NCBI GenBank assembly: GCA_017591395.1
Contig: WEDG01004255.1
Span: 37,490 to 101,489 of the forward strand
Length of the DNA: 64,000 bases
Source of the DNA: Schistocephalus solidus
Taxonomy: Eukaryota; Platyhelminthes; Cestoda; Diphyllobothriidea; Diphyllobothriidae
Direction of reading: 5' to 3'
Of the stretch, positions 36,990 through 46,760 are shown one piece after another. The notes under the pieces are model-generated. The model had not been told where the DNA came from, ran no database searches, and worked only from the letters and a program-made list of their open reading frames with translations. The position numbers and the translations under genes were made by a program. Within the stretch, counting starts at the first letter, position 1; each line of letters begins with the position of its first letter.

Positions 36990-37740
36990 GAGGGATAATA
37001 AGCCAGTCGGATATTTCCTGGGCATCTCCATTGCACAATGTTCCTTAACCACAGATGGATGATTGGCGGCCTTTTGGTGACTATAGAGCCCTCATTAATA
37101 TCACCTTGTCCGATCAGTACCCAGTTCCTCATCTTCAGGACGTTGCCGGAGCTCTTTCTGGCAAAACCGCTTTCTCGAAGATCGATTTGGTCCGGACTTT
37201 TCATCAAATTCTGATTGCGGCTGAAGGCATTCCCAAAACGGCAGTGACTACACCTGAGTTTCTCCATATGCCTTTTGGTTTTGAAATGCCTCACAGACTT
37301 TTCAGCGCTTCATTGACCGTATTTATGTGGTAGCCCTTTTGTCTATGCATAGATTGGCGATGTGTTGCTGATGAATATCTTCAACATCTTACTCTACTTT
37401 TTGACCGAGTACAGAAGTTTGGTGTTACCTTGCCCGACGATGCGTTGGTCGCCAGTCGGGATCCCAATAATCATCTTCGAAACCTTTCCCTACTTTTCAC
37501 TCGATTCCAGAAGGTTGGTGTTAACATTGCATCCTGCCAAATGTGTCCTAGGAGCCACCTACCTTGAGTTCTTAGGTCACTAGATCGACTCCAACGACAT
37601 TCGTCCTCTTCCCTCAAAGGTCGCTGCCATTTGGGACTTTCCATTCCCCACCTCGAAGCGTCAACTGCAGCAGTTCATTGGTATGGTCAACTTTTATCGC
37701 TGGTTCCTCCCGAGCCCTGCCGATACCAACCTCCCGCTGA
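36990..37740 (+). pseudogene. Gypsy reverse transcriptase remnant
   Basis: Fingers and palm are recognisable: DDWRPFGDYRALINIT at 37058-37105, YPVPHLQDVAGALSGK near 37118 and FSKIDLVRTFHQI near 37170. The catalytic YxDD box at about 37342-37360 is destroyed (stop codon, then IGD). A second, in-frame version of the DD-containing segment follows at 37437. The connection region (CVLGATYLEFLGH, then a stop) and FIGMVNFYRWFL near 37677-37712 complete the domain. Several frame changes. Confidence 0.8.
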
Positions 37741-37839
37741 CTAGTCTCCTCGCAGGTTCTAAGTGCACCTTTGTAATTACACCAGCAGCCCACACGTTAT
37801 TTGAGAAGGTAAAAGTACTTTTGGTTGATGCTACCCTCC

Positions 37840-38235
37840 TGACGCACTTTCATGATGACGAACCCATATGCCTGATGGTCAATGCTTCCAATGTTGCTGT
37901 TGGCGCGGTTCTCCCAGACTCCATTGTGCATTTGGCCTTCTTTTCAACGAAATTATCCAAGGACGAGACCCACATTCGGGCGTGAGCTTCTTGCTGTGAA
38001 GCACTTTCGCCATTTACTGGAAAGTGGACTGTTCACGATATTCACAGACCACAAGCCACTAACCTTCGCCTTGTTTTCGCAATTTCGACAAACTAAACCC
38101 CAGAGAGATCCGAGAACTGGACTATATTTCCCAGTTCACTTCAAACATCCGCCACATTGACGGGTCACGGGATGAGGTGGCTGACGCTCTGCTCATGCCC
38201 TCTTTCGCTCACCTCAAGCTTTTTCTTGGGATAGA
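37840..38235 (+). pseudogene. Gypsy RNase H remnant
   Basis: NASNVAVGAVL near 37880 corresponds to the first catalytic block, usually TDASDxAxGAVL; here the acidic residue is N. A frameshift at about 37983 separates it from RELLAVKHFRHLLESG and FTDHKPLTFA near 38040-38070, the classic second block. The frame is lost again before HIDGSRDEVADAL near 38155-38195. Confidence 0.75.
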
Positions 38236-38369
38236 CCTTTGCTGAGATGGCCGCTAACTTAACGCTGTGTTTTTCACCCTGTGACGAGGATGCTTCCGGA
38301 CTCCACCTCCAGCGGCTGCTACTCACTACTGGCAACAGCTCAATTCTATGCGACGTCTCCAATCCATCC

Positions 38370-39240
38370 CACCGTCTCTTTGTGCCATCATATCACCACC
38401 GCAAGGCTTTCTCCACCCTTCCCAACCTTTCTCATCTTGGGAGTCGAGCTACTAAGAGGCTGGTTTCCGACCGCTTCGTCTGGCCTAGGATGCAAAAGGA
38501 CTTGAACGCTTGGACGTGACCTTGTCTTGGCTGTCAACGGAGCAAAGTCCAGTGGCACAACAAGGCCCCCCTTGGCACATTTGCCGGCCCTAGTGCAAGG
38601 TTCGGCCATGTCCACCTGGTCATTGTAGGCCACCTGCCTCTGTCCAGTGGTTGTTCCTATCTCCTCACTTGTGTGGATCGATTCACTCGGTGACCGGAAG
38701 CTATTCCTCTGCCCGATGTTGCTGTTTCAACGTTGGTCAAGACTTTCCTCAATCGTTTGGTTGCCGTTTACGGTGTCCCGTCCGCTATCACAACTGACCG
38801 CGCTGCCCAATTTGAATCTAACCTCTTCCAGTCTTTACTCTCCTTTTTAGGCTGTAACCGTATTCGCACGTAACCTATCACCCGGCCGCCAACGGGATGG
38901 TCGAGCGGTCGCACCGCCAGCTGAAAGCCTCCCTACGCGCTGCGGACGATCCAGAGAACTGGACGGACCATCTTCCCTTGGTTCTGTTTGGCATCCGCTC
39001 CGCTCTCAAGTCGGACCTTCAATGCTCAACCGCTGGACTGGTTTTTGGCGCCACTGTCAGACTTCCTGGTCAGATGATCTCGCCAACCCCTCAAGGATCG
39101 GTCGAGGATCCTACCAACCTCTTTCACCACCTCCAGCAGTTTATGTGGACGCTTTCCCCGGATCCGCCCATGTCATACGTCTTCGAGTCTTATATTGTGA
39201 AAGACTTGGTAGTCCATTCCAGTTCATCTCTTGAAAGATA
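38370..39240 (+). pseudogene. Gypsy integrase remnant
   Basis: The zinc-binding HHCC module is visible (HLGSRATKRL near 38430, then CLGC near 38523 after a stop). In the catalytic core the first aspartate is replaced (HVHLVIVG near 38610). The second (TTDRAAQFES near 38793) and the glutamate (ANGMVERSHRQLK near 38892) remain. The core is split over at least three frames. It ends in a LRSALK-like target-interaction region and LVFGATVRLPGQM. Confidence 0.8.
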
Positions 39241-39552
39241 AAGACCTTCCGAATCCATCATGGATTTCGCGAGGAGGTTGTCAGCGTGGACCGCCTCAAA
39301 GCTGTTGTCCCAGACACTCCGCCGAACGAGCCCTATGGTCCCCTACCTTCTGTTCCTTTACCTCCCCGAACCTCTGCACCATCCCGCATATTCCCTCTTC
39401 CTCCATAGCCAGGTTCATCAACTGCCACCACATTCAACTCCAACATTCCAAACATATGGCATGACTACTCTTCTGCTACGCAACCTGTATATATAACCCG
39501 TAGTGTTCCGCACGTTCATTTTCCTCATTGGTTAGTCACTCACTTCTTTTAG
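39240..39552 (+). pseudogene. Gypsy pol C-terminal tail
   Basis: A basic and proline-rich tail. Frames carrying EEVVSVDRLKAV near 39270 and a proline-rich stretch lead to a stop near 39550. This is the usual C-terminus of cestode and trematode Gypsy integrases, without a detectable chromodomain. Confidence 0.55.
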
Positions 39553-39597
39553 ACGGGAACACATCTTTTGGCGTCGTTTCACGCCGCCCTCCGGTCT

Positions 39598-39617
39598 CGG
39601 AGGGGGGAGGGGGGTAC
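39598..39617 (+). promoter_or_regulatory. Polypurine tract (second-strand primer site)
   Basis: CGGAGGGGGGAGGGGGG lies 45 bases after the pol stop, where LTR retrotransposons have the tract that primes plus-strand synthesis. The sequence following it (TACTGAGCTGAGG) would be the 3' LTR start, but no matching 5' LTR is present. Confidence 0.55.
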
Positions 39618-39789
39618 TGAGCTGAGGTGTCAGACTAACTCACCTTCAGCTAACTGTTCATACTTCGTCAAAGGAATTGTTTTTTTACTGAACGGGAAAA
39701 ACGGACTAGGCTCTAACGCACGGAGCATAAGCTTGTTTGCCAGGTCGTTTGACTCTCAATCATTTCATCTTGCATAAACTCTGTCTTGC

Positions 39790-39935
39790 ATTATATTAAG
39801 GATTTGGGATTAGTAATATCGTCTTTCGTGGCGTCAATAGTTCCAACCACTGGCTGGCGTGTGAGAATGGCTCAGCGCATTTTACTCCCTATTTATGAAA
39901 GCAGTGATCATGCGCTTAAAGACGACGTGGCCGAG
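39790..39935 (+). repeat. Family C-associated fragment
   Basis: CACTGGCTGGCGTGTGAGAA, TGGCTCAGCGCATTTTACTC and CCTATTTATGAAAG match the segment at 15195-15250. It places the same repeat on both sides of the Gypsy remnant (see 36365). Confidence 0.4.
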
Positions 39936-40659
39936 AAATGTGCTCCAAAACACTATGATTGTGCCGTCTGCAAACTAAGCCTGACAATTGATCAGGACAA
40001 AAACAGTGTCTTTCCCTGAGATAAAGTAATCTGGTTTCCACTGAAAGTCTTGAACGTTTGATTCTCCTTTAAATAGCTGAGAGTCAACTAACCGCAGATG
40101 AAGAAATGACTTATTGTCCATGAACTGGCCAGCTAAGAGTTGGTCATCGTCCTCGTTAGCCAGTCCCGGTGTCCCAGGACGAGAACATGTATCATGACAT
40201 AAAGCAGTGGGGTATTGCAGTCTTCTGCGTCATCAACACTTACATTCTTCGAAAGATGTAACAAACGATCGAAACCTTAAAGAGGCTACTGCATTGAGTG
40301 AAGTGAACCTATAAATACGAGGAAGCAGCAAGTGACAACGGATGACTTCCAAGAGGATGCCTTGCACTCCCTGCTCATTTCTGCGACACAGACGGCAGAG
40401 CCAGTCCAAGCTATGAACACTGAAAAATAACATCCTCCTGGAGGATCCGAATAGCAGGAAACCCTGCAAGACGTGGTTTGCTTGGTGATTTTGTTGCCGG
40501 ATAACCAAAGCCTTAAAATATGTCAGCCATTGGAACCGCCTTCGGGAAGGTTGGCCGCTAAATTAGCGGAGGCTCCGGTTTGACTGAGAAAAAATCGTAG
40601 CTTTGCGGCAGCAGAGATATCGGCAGTATAGGGCTGAGATCAGGCCCATTGACTACTCG

Positions 40660-41050
40660 ATAATGATAAGGTGACATTTGTTGAGTAACGCTCACCGATT
40701 GCTAATGGAACTCACTCGTCCCGTTTTGCCTTTGGGCTCACTCTCGAGACCCGCCAGGGGCCGCACGACGGCTGCAGCATGGAATCTACCAGTTATTTAG
40801 TTACGTTCTTTGCACTTATTTCCGCCCCCAACCCACCAAATTTCAGGTAGTTTTCAATCCCACGTTTGATACTTATGGATATATGACTGGCTGATGACGG
40901 CTCCTACGCAAGAAATGACCATTCAAGTCTCCCTTACCTTTGTCGGCTATTTTCCTCTCCTTATAATACTAGCCGTTGTGTGGCTGCTGGCGAGGCTAGA
41001 GAGTGAGCCCCAAGGCAGAATTGGACCAGTGAGTCCCGTAACCACTCAGT
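40660..41050. repeat. Opposed SINE family A copies
   Basis: 40660-40780 is the tail module in reverse (TAACGCTCACCGATTGC, then TTGCCTTTGGGCTCACTCTC). 40860-41050 is body plus tail in forward orientation: GACTGGCTGATGACGGCT, GAAATGACCATTC, CTTTGTCGGC, GTGTGGCTGCTGGCGAGG, GTGAGCCCCAAGGCA. The tRNA-like head is missing from both. Confidence 0.65.
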
Positions 41051-41059
41051 GAAGCGTCT

Positions 41060-41620
41060 ATGTGCTAATATATTAATATAAATAACTATGAAATATAAAT
41101 AAAAATAAAATAAAAAACCATAAATAATAATGTAAATGTGGAGTAAGTGGCAAATAAACTAAAATTAGGTAGTTAAGTAATTTAATACGCAGATAAATAA
41201 CGGAAGTAGTTAACCAGTTTATAATGCAGTAGGTAATAATAAAAGAAATAAACGATAGATGCAAATATTGGTAACTATATTTGTAAGTGAATAGGTAGGT
41301 AAACCAGTATATGCAAGACAGCGGTAAAGATAATGATAAATTGATATGTAAATGTATAAGTTGAAAGATAAAAAGAGATAAATAGGTAAATAAATAGCAG
41401 GTAATTACACGGATCATAGATAATTAGTACTAAGTGAAGCATTGCTCTCCCGGAATAAATTTGAGCAAGGCAAATAAGAGGTAAAGAAATTTTATGACTT
41501 CATTAAATTCTGTTTATTTTATCGCTTATGCCTTGTTCAAATAATGACTAACTCTTATCTGGTACATAAAAGGATAAAAGATAAATAAATGGGTAAACAC
41601 ACCTGCAACCAATGTAATAA
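41060..41620 (+). repeat. C-poor low-complexity region
   Basis: Several hundred bases built from imperfect TAAATA/GGTAAATA/GATAAATA units, with very few C residues on the plus strand. The 114-codon minus-strand frame (rich in L, Y, F, I) is an artefact of this composition. Confidence 0.7.
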
Positions 41621-42344
41621 GTAACGCATTAAGTGGGAGATCCTATAGCTCTCATCCTGAAGGCAGTTTACTAATGCTGAGCTACCAATACGCTAGTTAA
41701 TGCGTTCTGGGTGGAGCTCTGAAAGTACACAAAACAAGGCCTATTGATAGAAATATAGTAGTTAGTGCTGGATAGGAAAAAAACCCTAAGGCTATCCTTA
41801 CCGTTCTGCCCTCACCAATGCCTAACAGCTGCCTTCAACCCAACCGAAGCCTACATATTAACCCATCTAGCAGTCTGATGAAGACGTGCGACTACGGTGT
41901 TATGATCTATCCCACACCATACAATGTAACCCGCGCGTGCATTGCAGCTCTGATCCAACAGTGCGGCTGACAATTGTGCTAGGTGGACTTTGGAAAGCAT
42001 AATAGCATATCTGCAGGTCGTTCTGAAATCGGCATTAGTGGGTTGCCCAACAAGACTTCTCAATATTCTTCGAACGCAATCCCAACCACTGATTTGCTAT
42101 GAGGTGGCAAGTATTCTTTTTTATTCGGAACCACTGCTCAACACACCGACTTTGCTGCAGCATTTACGAAATCCTAATTAATAGGCTTAAATAATTTAGT
42201 GTACAGTCGACAAACATGAGCAGTTTCGACACATGCTTCGTTTTTTCTCCAGCGGCGCTGCCAAAGCTATTAATCGTGATAGTGATGCTTTCAATGTTTA
42301 CGGACAGGACCCTTTACGTAAAGGAAATTGTCCATAATATTAAT

Positions 42345-42685
42345 ATAGTGTGGCGCTCACCGATCTGATGAGGGAACATACTCAGCTCGCTGCGCCTTGG
42401 AGCACAATCTAGAGCTCTCGTGGGTTCCAATCTAAGGTAATCCAAACCTTAGATTGGGTATGACTGTCTGATGCCAGCTAATAAGCCATTCCGTTATCCC
42501 TTGTCTTCGGTACCATCTTATCTATCTATAATATTACTCGCCATGTGAGTGTCTGCTAGGGCTATAGATTGGGCCCGAGGCCGAACAGTACGGGTATGGT
42601 TGGCTGATGCCAGTGAATAGGTCAGAAATGGTTATTCCATGCTTCCTTGACTTTGTCGGTAACACCGTCTGCCTGTTCAATAATA
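42345..42685. repeat. Composite of three SINE family A pieces
   Basis: A reverse tail (42350-42426, GTGTGGCGCTCACCGATCTG) is joined to a forward body-plus-tail (42457-42585), then to a second forward body (42595-42660, GGTATGGTTGGCTGATGCC). At the first junction is a perfect 11-base inverted repeat, CCAATCTAAGG / CCTTAGATTGG (42427-42437 and 42447-42457). Confidence 0.65.
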
Positions 42686-42689
42686 GTTC

Positions 42690-43005
42690 GCCAAATCCAA
42701 AATAAGTGCTTTGGAAATCAAAGATGTCAACCGTTCCGGATGAACAAATGGCATCACGACGAAGCTTGTGGGTGTACTTTAGAGAAAAACGTATAGACTG
42801 ATCAGTGGCCAATTGCAATTGTACCACCAAACCATCCTCAGTCGAGGAGAAAACTTCATACGCTTGAAGCGTGGGTGTCAAATGTTTCGCTGGGAGGCAA
42901 AAGCCTCTAGGCTTCACTAATGTGGATGATTTGCACCGCGGTACAAACAACGATCTGCTTATCGCACCGTCAGAAACGAGGAGAAATAGCGCTCCTAAGT
43001 CCATG
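42690..43005 (-). CDS. Possible exon, unknown product
   Basis: On the minus strand an acceptor-like GCCCTCTTTCCCTAG ends at 43006. About 100 codons are open from 43004 (MDLGALFLLVSDGAISRS...) to about 42690, where SINE sequence begins. The peptide looks compositionally like a soluble domain but matches no family I know. No clean donor is visible before the SINE, so it may be a gene fragment cut by the insertion. Confidence 0.35.
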
Positions 43006-43254
43006 CTAGGGAAAGAGGGCCTCGGTTAGTAGGCCTCAGCCCCGCCGCGCTGTGAGGTTGCAGACAGGGCGTCACCCACTTCGATATATCCAAGCCATAC
43101 TACGTGGTGAATGGAAACTTCTTCGCAGGTCAACAACAACATCGCCTAATAACAGTTAGGTAAAGACGACTTACATTGCTCCCTACTCAGGACGAGCGAA
43201 CAGGAACCGCCAGTAGTACAGATGTCTATAAACCAACCTCCAGGGACAATAGGC

Positions 43255-43385
43255 TTTTGCTTATGGTTGCGGTTAGGTTTGAGGTTAGAGTTACGGTTAG
43301 CGTTAAGGTTGCCATTAGTGGAACTCCTAGGGTTAGGATTAAGACCAGGGTGTTTTCTGGCGAGTGGTAGGGTTAGGACTCGGGA
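43255..43385 (+). repeat. Interstitial telomere-like block
   Basis: Degenerate GGTTAG/GGTTAGGG units on the plus strand: GTTGCGGTTAGGTTTGAGG, GTTACGGTTAGCGTTAAGG, CTAGGGTTAGG, GTAGGGTTAGG. Confidence 0.65.
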
Positions 43386-44529
43386 ATATCTACCCTTCCT
43401 GGTATTATGTGCATGACCGCCCTTATCACTTGAGCGGGGCGTTCCTATTCGCGTATCTTTTTTTTCCAGGTGACCATATAAGGAATCCTTACCTGCAGCT
43501 ATTAAATAGAATCAAGCTAACTGTCAAGGAGACCTTATCCTTCGGCCTGCAAACGCCCGACATCAAACGGCTCAACTCTTCCAAATTATCCATCCAAGAC
43601 CTCCAGTGGAACGTTCCTCAACATTTACCCTACAATAGCTCTGTCAGACAATCACTCTTGCCCTGCTGATGCAAGGCGCAAAATAGAGACAAATCAACCA
43701 CTAAAGGAAACTGTTTAGGCAGCCCGCAGAGCATTAAAACTGTTTTCGAAGAGCATATAACACTCGCCGCAATGAAGTAAGTTGAGGAATAAAATCGTAT
43801 TTGAAAAACCGCAAAGGTATCCTAATGCATGCGGGTTAGTCCGGGGTCTCATTCGCAGCCATCCAACAGTTAACTTCGAAGTAAGCACAGCGTAAATCAT
43901 CAAAATACGGAGAACATAAATAGTGGGGATTTATTCTGTGCAAAGACCTGATCTGCTTTAGCTGAAAGCAGTGCCGGTGTTAAGTCGAAAGTGTGAGTGA
44001 GTGAAGTTGGTTGCTTCATCTGCTAGTGAAAGCAATTTCATAAGTCTGGTATCAAAATGTTCTGTTATATTACTGGAGACACCAAGGACGGTTGTGTTTA
44101 CGTGCGTGCTCATGTTGCAGTCAGGCAGTCATGGCATCTGGGACACGTTGCAGGCAGGGTGGATGACCTCGGTGCAACATATGACAGCTCTGTACCAAGG
44201 TATCAGACTAATTGACCTTTAAAAATCTTGACATATTTCCTTCACAGTACGGCTTGTTTTAAAGTAAAAAACGCATCACTGACCGTCAACCTTGCGTCGC
44301 CTGCGTGCTACACAGTCAGGTCGTTGGACATTTTGAATATTCACCTACTGATGTATCCTACTGTTCATCTTGCGTAGGCATCCTAATCTATAATTCTTTA
44401 GTTCGTGAGAACAGGATTTTTTACATTATTGGAATACTGTGCTCAATACATAACAAATGATATCGTGGGGGCACTACACGAGAAGAGAAGTAAGATAAAC
44501 CCATAGGTGGATACGGTTAATATTTAAAC

Positions 44530-44612
44530 TGTCCAATCACGTGACTTTGGAGCACGCCATTGACGCGGAGGTTGACGAGCAGCGTTTTGTTTGTCACGTT
44601 AAAACGAGCCGT
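44530..44612 (+). promoter_or_regulatory. Promoter-like motif cluster
   Basis: GTCCAATCACGTGACTT joins a CCAAT box with a CACGTG E-box. It is followed by CATTGACGCGG and TTGTCACGTTAA within 80 bases, in an otherwise AT-rich area. Such clusters occur in animal promoters. The nearest downstream coding candidate is the exon at 45793, 1.2 kb away, so the target is unknown. Confidence 0.25.
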
Positions 44613-44671
44613 ACAGTTAAGGAAATGTGACAAGATTGTAAAAGGTCAAATATTCGGGTACCTCAGCACAG

Positions 44672-44905
44672 CTCGACTACCGTAGTCCAACGAGGTCCAC
44701 CGTTTCATTCACAGCAGGAGGGTGCAGGAATGGTCAATTGCCCGTGGAGTAGTTTTATGTGAGAGTAGACTTGCGCTGCACCTACCGCACTCTCTCTCTT
44801 CCCTTACCCATCTGCGTCAAGGCAGAGCCAAGAAGACCGGAGTCGAGATCGGGCACATGTGGCTGGCACAGCGTGAACCAGAACCTACGCGTGCCACAAC
44901 GACCC
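44672..44905 (+). repeat. Family B dispersed repeat
   Basis: CCGTAGTCCAACGAGGTCCA, GAGAGTAGACTTGCGCTGCA, CGCACTCTCTCTC, GCAGAGCCAAGAAGACCGGA and CTACGCGTGCCAC are in family order. The head is slightly shortened. Confidence 0.65.
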
Positions 44906-45164
44906 CCCTTAACCCCTTTACAACCTGCCCTGCTCTGATTTCACCCCCATGTTGATTGGTTCAGCCACCTCTTGCACCTATTTATGATGCACTCGGGAGC
45001 TGCCAGTTGGGACAGGCATGTAGTGATTTAGCGCCTACATACCATAAATACCACAAAACCTGGGCAATTCAATACCCTGATCTGGCTCTATCTCTGAGGA
45101 TGGATTAGAGTGAGAATCCGGAAAGTCAGGCTATCAAAGATCTTATTCCATTGATTGTTTCTCC

Positions 45165-45250
45165 TTCGCAAGTCACCATCCCTGCACCACTTTGCTGTAT
45201 AGCATACGGTGGCCATCGTTTGATTACAAACCGTCAAACCGTCGTGTCTC
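45165..45250 (-). repeat. Family B head fragment
   Basis: On the plus strand: CGCAAGTCACCATCCCTGCA, CCACTTTGCTGTATAGCATA, CGGTGGCCATCG, then CAAACCGTCAAACCGTCG. This is the reverse of the family B 5' third. Confidence 0.55.
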
Positions 45251-45792
45251 CTTCTTTGCGGCTACTTCCTGAAGCTTGCCTTTTCGGAGGATAGACGCAA
45301 TGGAAGCTCTATACACGGACACCATTTCTTCTCGTGCATCTTGAAACAACCTTCAGCAACAAGTCATTATTGCCGTCCATTAGCCAGCTATAAAAATTCG
45401 CGTATTCACCCGGTAGCCACATGGTGAACGGATAAGTCCAAAATACTTGTAGCTATCCCGTTAAACAGCCCGAGTTAGATATCACAATAATGGTTTCCCC
45501 TTAACGTGTCCTGAAAGTGAACAGGAACTCAGTTGGAGATGACCACTAAGGCTATCGGGCAGAAGTAGAAACCTCCACGCAGTTGATCTTACCTATCACT
45601 GCTACCTAGACTTTATCATTTGGCCCGAAATTACTTTCAGCCCCCGAAAGCAGCAGCGTTTCATCCACTATCAGTCTCTGCAGCATCGTGTGGCCTTCCA
45701 ATACGGGAATGAAGTAGCGAGGGCATCCTCGGATTGCGCAACAACAAGGCCTTTGGATGGATGACAACATCAGTGAGGAAGCCCATACGCAG

Positions 45793-46079
45793 TGTACTGG
45801 GGGTCCACTGCCCTACCTTCGAGAACAAAAGACGTTCCTGACGGCTTCAAATCAGCCATCTTTACACCCGTCTCCAGGAGTCGATATGTGTCAAAATGTG
45901 AGAGCTGCCGTGACACCATTTTTATCGACACTCCTGCAAAGAATTTTGCTGCCCTCATTAGCAAGGTAAAGGCATGTGCTGATTGTCTCAAGTCAGGTAT
46001 GACAGAGCGGGCGAGTGACATCTGTGTCAGTCATCTATGCGCACATTCATCGGAGCTAGATCAAACATGTTTTGCTCAG
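45793..46079 (+). CDS. Candidate exon of a cysteine-rich protein
   Basis: A perfect donor, TTGCTCAG|GTAAGG, ends the frame at a codon boundary (46079). The frame is open from the AG at 45791-45792, though that acceptor has a weak pyrimidine tract. The ~95-residue peptide has two CxxC-like pairs (CESC, CADC) and further cysteines (DICVSHLC, DQTC) separated by KNFAALISKVKA. This could be a small zinc-binding or disulphide-bonded domain, but I cannot name it. No partner exon was found. Alternative: a chance frame of 105 codons. Confidence 0.4.
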
Positions 46080-46477
46080 GTAAGGTGTGCTGCATTAGAC
46101 AAAAGATGATGTATTAAAGTGTAAATTTAGAAGCTGCGGTGACAGTCGAGACACCTCTGTTTGAGCAGACGTTTTTCGGGTGGTTTTAGGTGGCTGTTTC
46201 TGGGAAAGGCTGAAGTTCTTTTGCAGCAAGAACATCGATGGTGAATTTCAGGAGCCTTTTAGTCTCTTGAGCCCCGGTTTGAACAGGATGGTCACCTACA
46301 GTGCCCAGTCAGAAGGAAGAGGCACGGGGGATGTGTTACTCCTGTAGCAAAAGATGACAAGCCTATTCAAACGCCCAAAACGACGCGTCTACCACGCAAC
46401 CAACGGGGCAGACGCGGCACCGACAGAGCTACACAGCATCCACTGCACTCACTCATCCCTGAAACATCAAACTTCGA

Positions 46478-46760
46478 TGGCCAGACAAAGTCAAGGCAGC
46501 GGAGGATGGGCATGGGCTCAGTAGTTGTAAATTTGAACAACTAGTCTACGCGTGCCACACGCACAACCTGGATCAAATTACATGTTTGGCGATGTTCACC
46601 GTGTACTCCACAACATGGTGATGCAGGGACGGTGACTTTCGCTGGATTATAGTGCATCCGTCGCATTCTCTTTGCCACTCCTCCACCTGGGCCCGGTGTC
46701 AAGACAGAGTCAAGAAGACTGGAATTGGGAGAGGGTATAGGCTGCCCAAGCACCGTGGTT
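46478..46760 (+). repeat. Two partial family B copies, head to tail
   Basis: 46478-46565 has the 3' segment (AGACAAAGTCAAGGCAGCGG, then CTACGCGTGCCACACGC). 46570-46760 restarts with GGCGATGTTCACCGTGTACT, GGGACGGTGACTTTCGC, GGTGTCAAGACAGAGTCAAG and AAGACTGGAATTGGGAG. Confidence 0.65.

Larger units (their letters stand above)
36457..39620 (+). mobile_element. Degenerate 5'-truncated Ty3/Gypsy retrotransposon
   Basis: Pol domains occur in the order protease, reverse transcriptase, RNase H, integrase, which defines the Ty3/Gypsy superfamily. They lie in several frames interrupted by stops and frameshifts, so the copy cannot make a working polyprotein. No gag and no 5' LTR are visible: upstream of the protease is a family C repeat and (GA)n. 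A polypurine tract follows at about 39598-39617, where a 3' LTR would start, but I cannot prove an LTR. G/C content is higher than the flanks. A fossil copy of an endogenous transposon rather than a host gene. Confidence 0.85.

Noticed and set aside
39616..40030. 3' LTR of the Gypsy element
   Set aside because: The polypurine tract is convincing, but there is no matching 5' LTR in the window and family C-type sequence appears soon after, so I did not annotate LTR limits.
41073..41417. Minus-strand 114-codon hydrophobic frame as a transmembrane protein
   Set aside because: Pure product of the C-poor TAAATA-like low-complexity tract.
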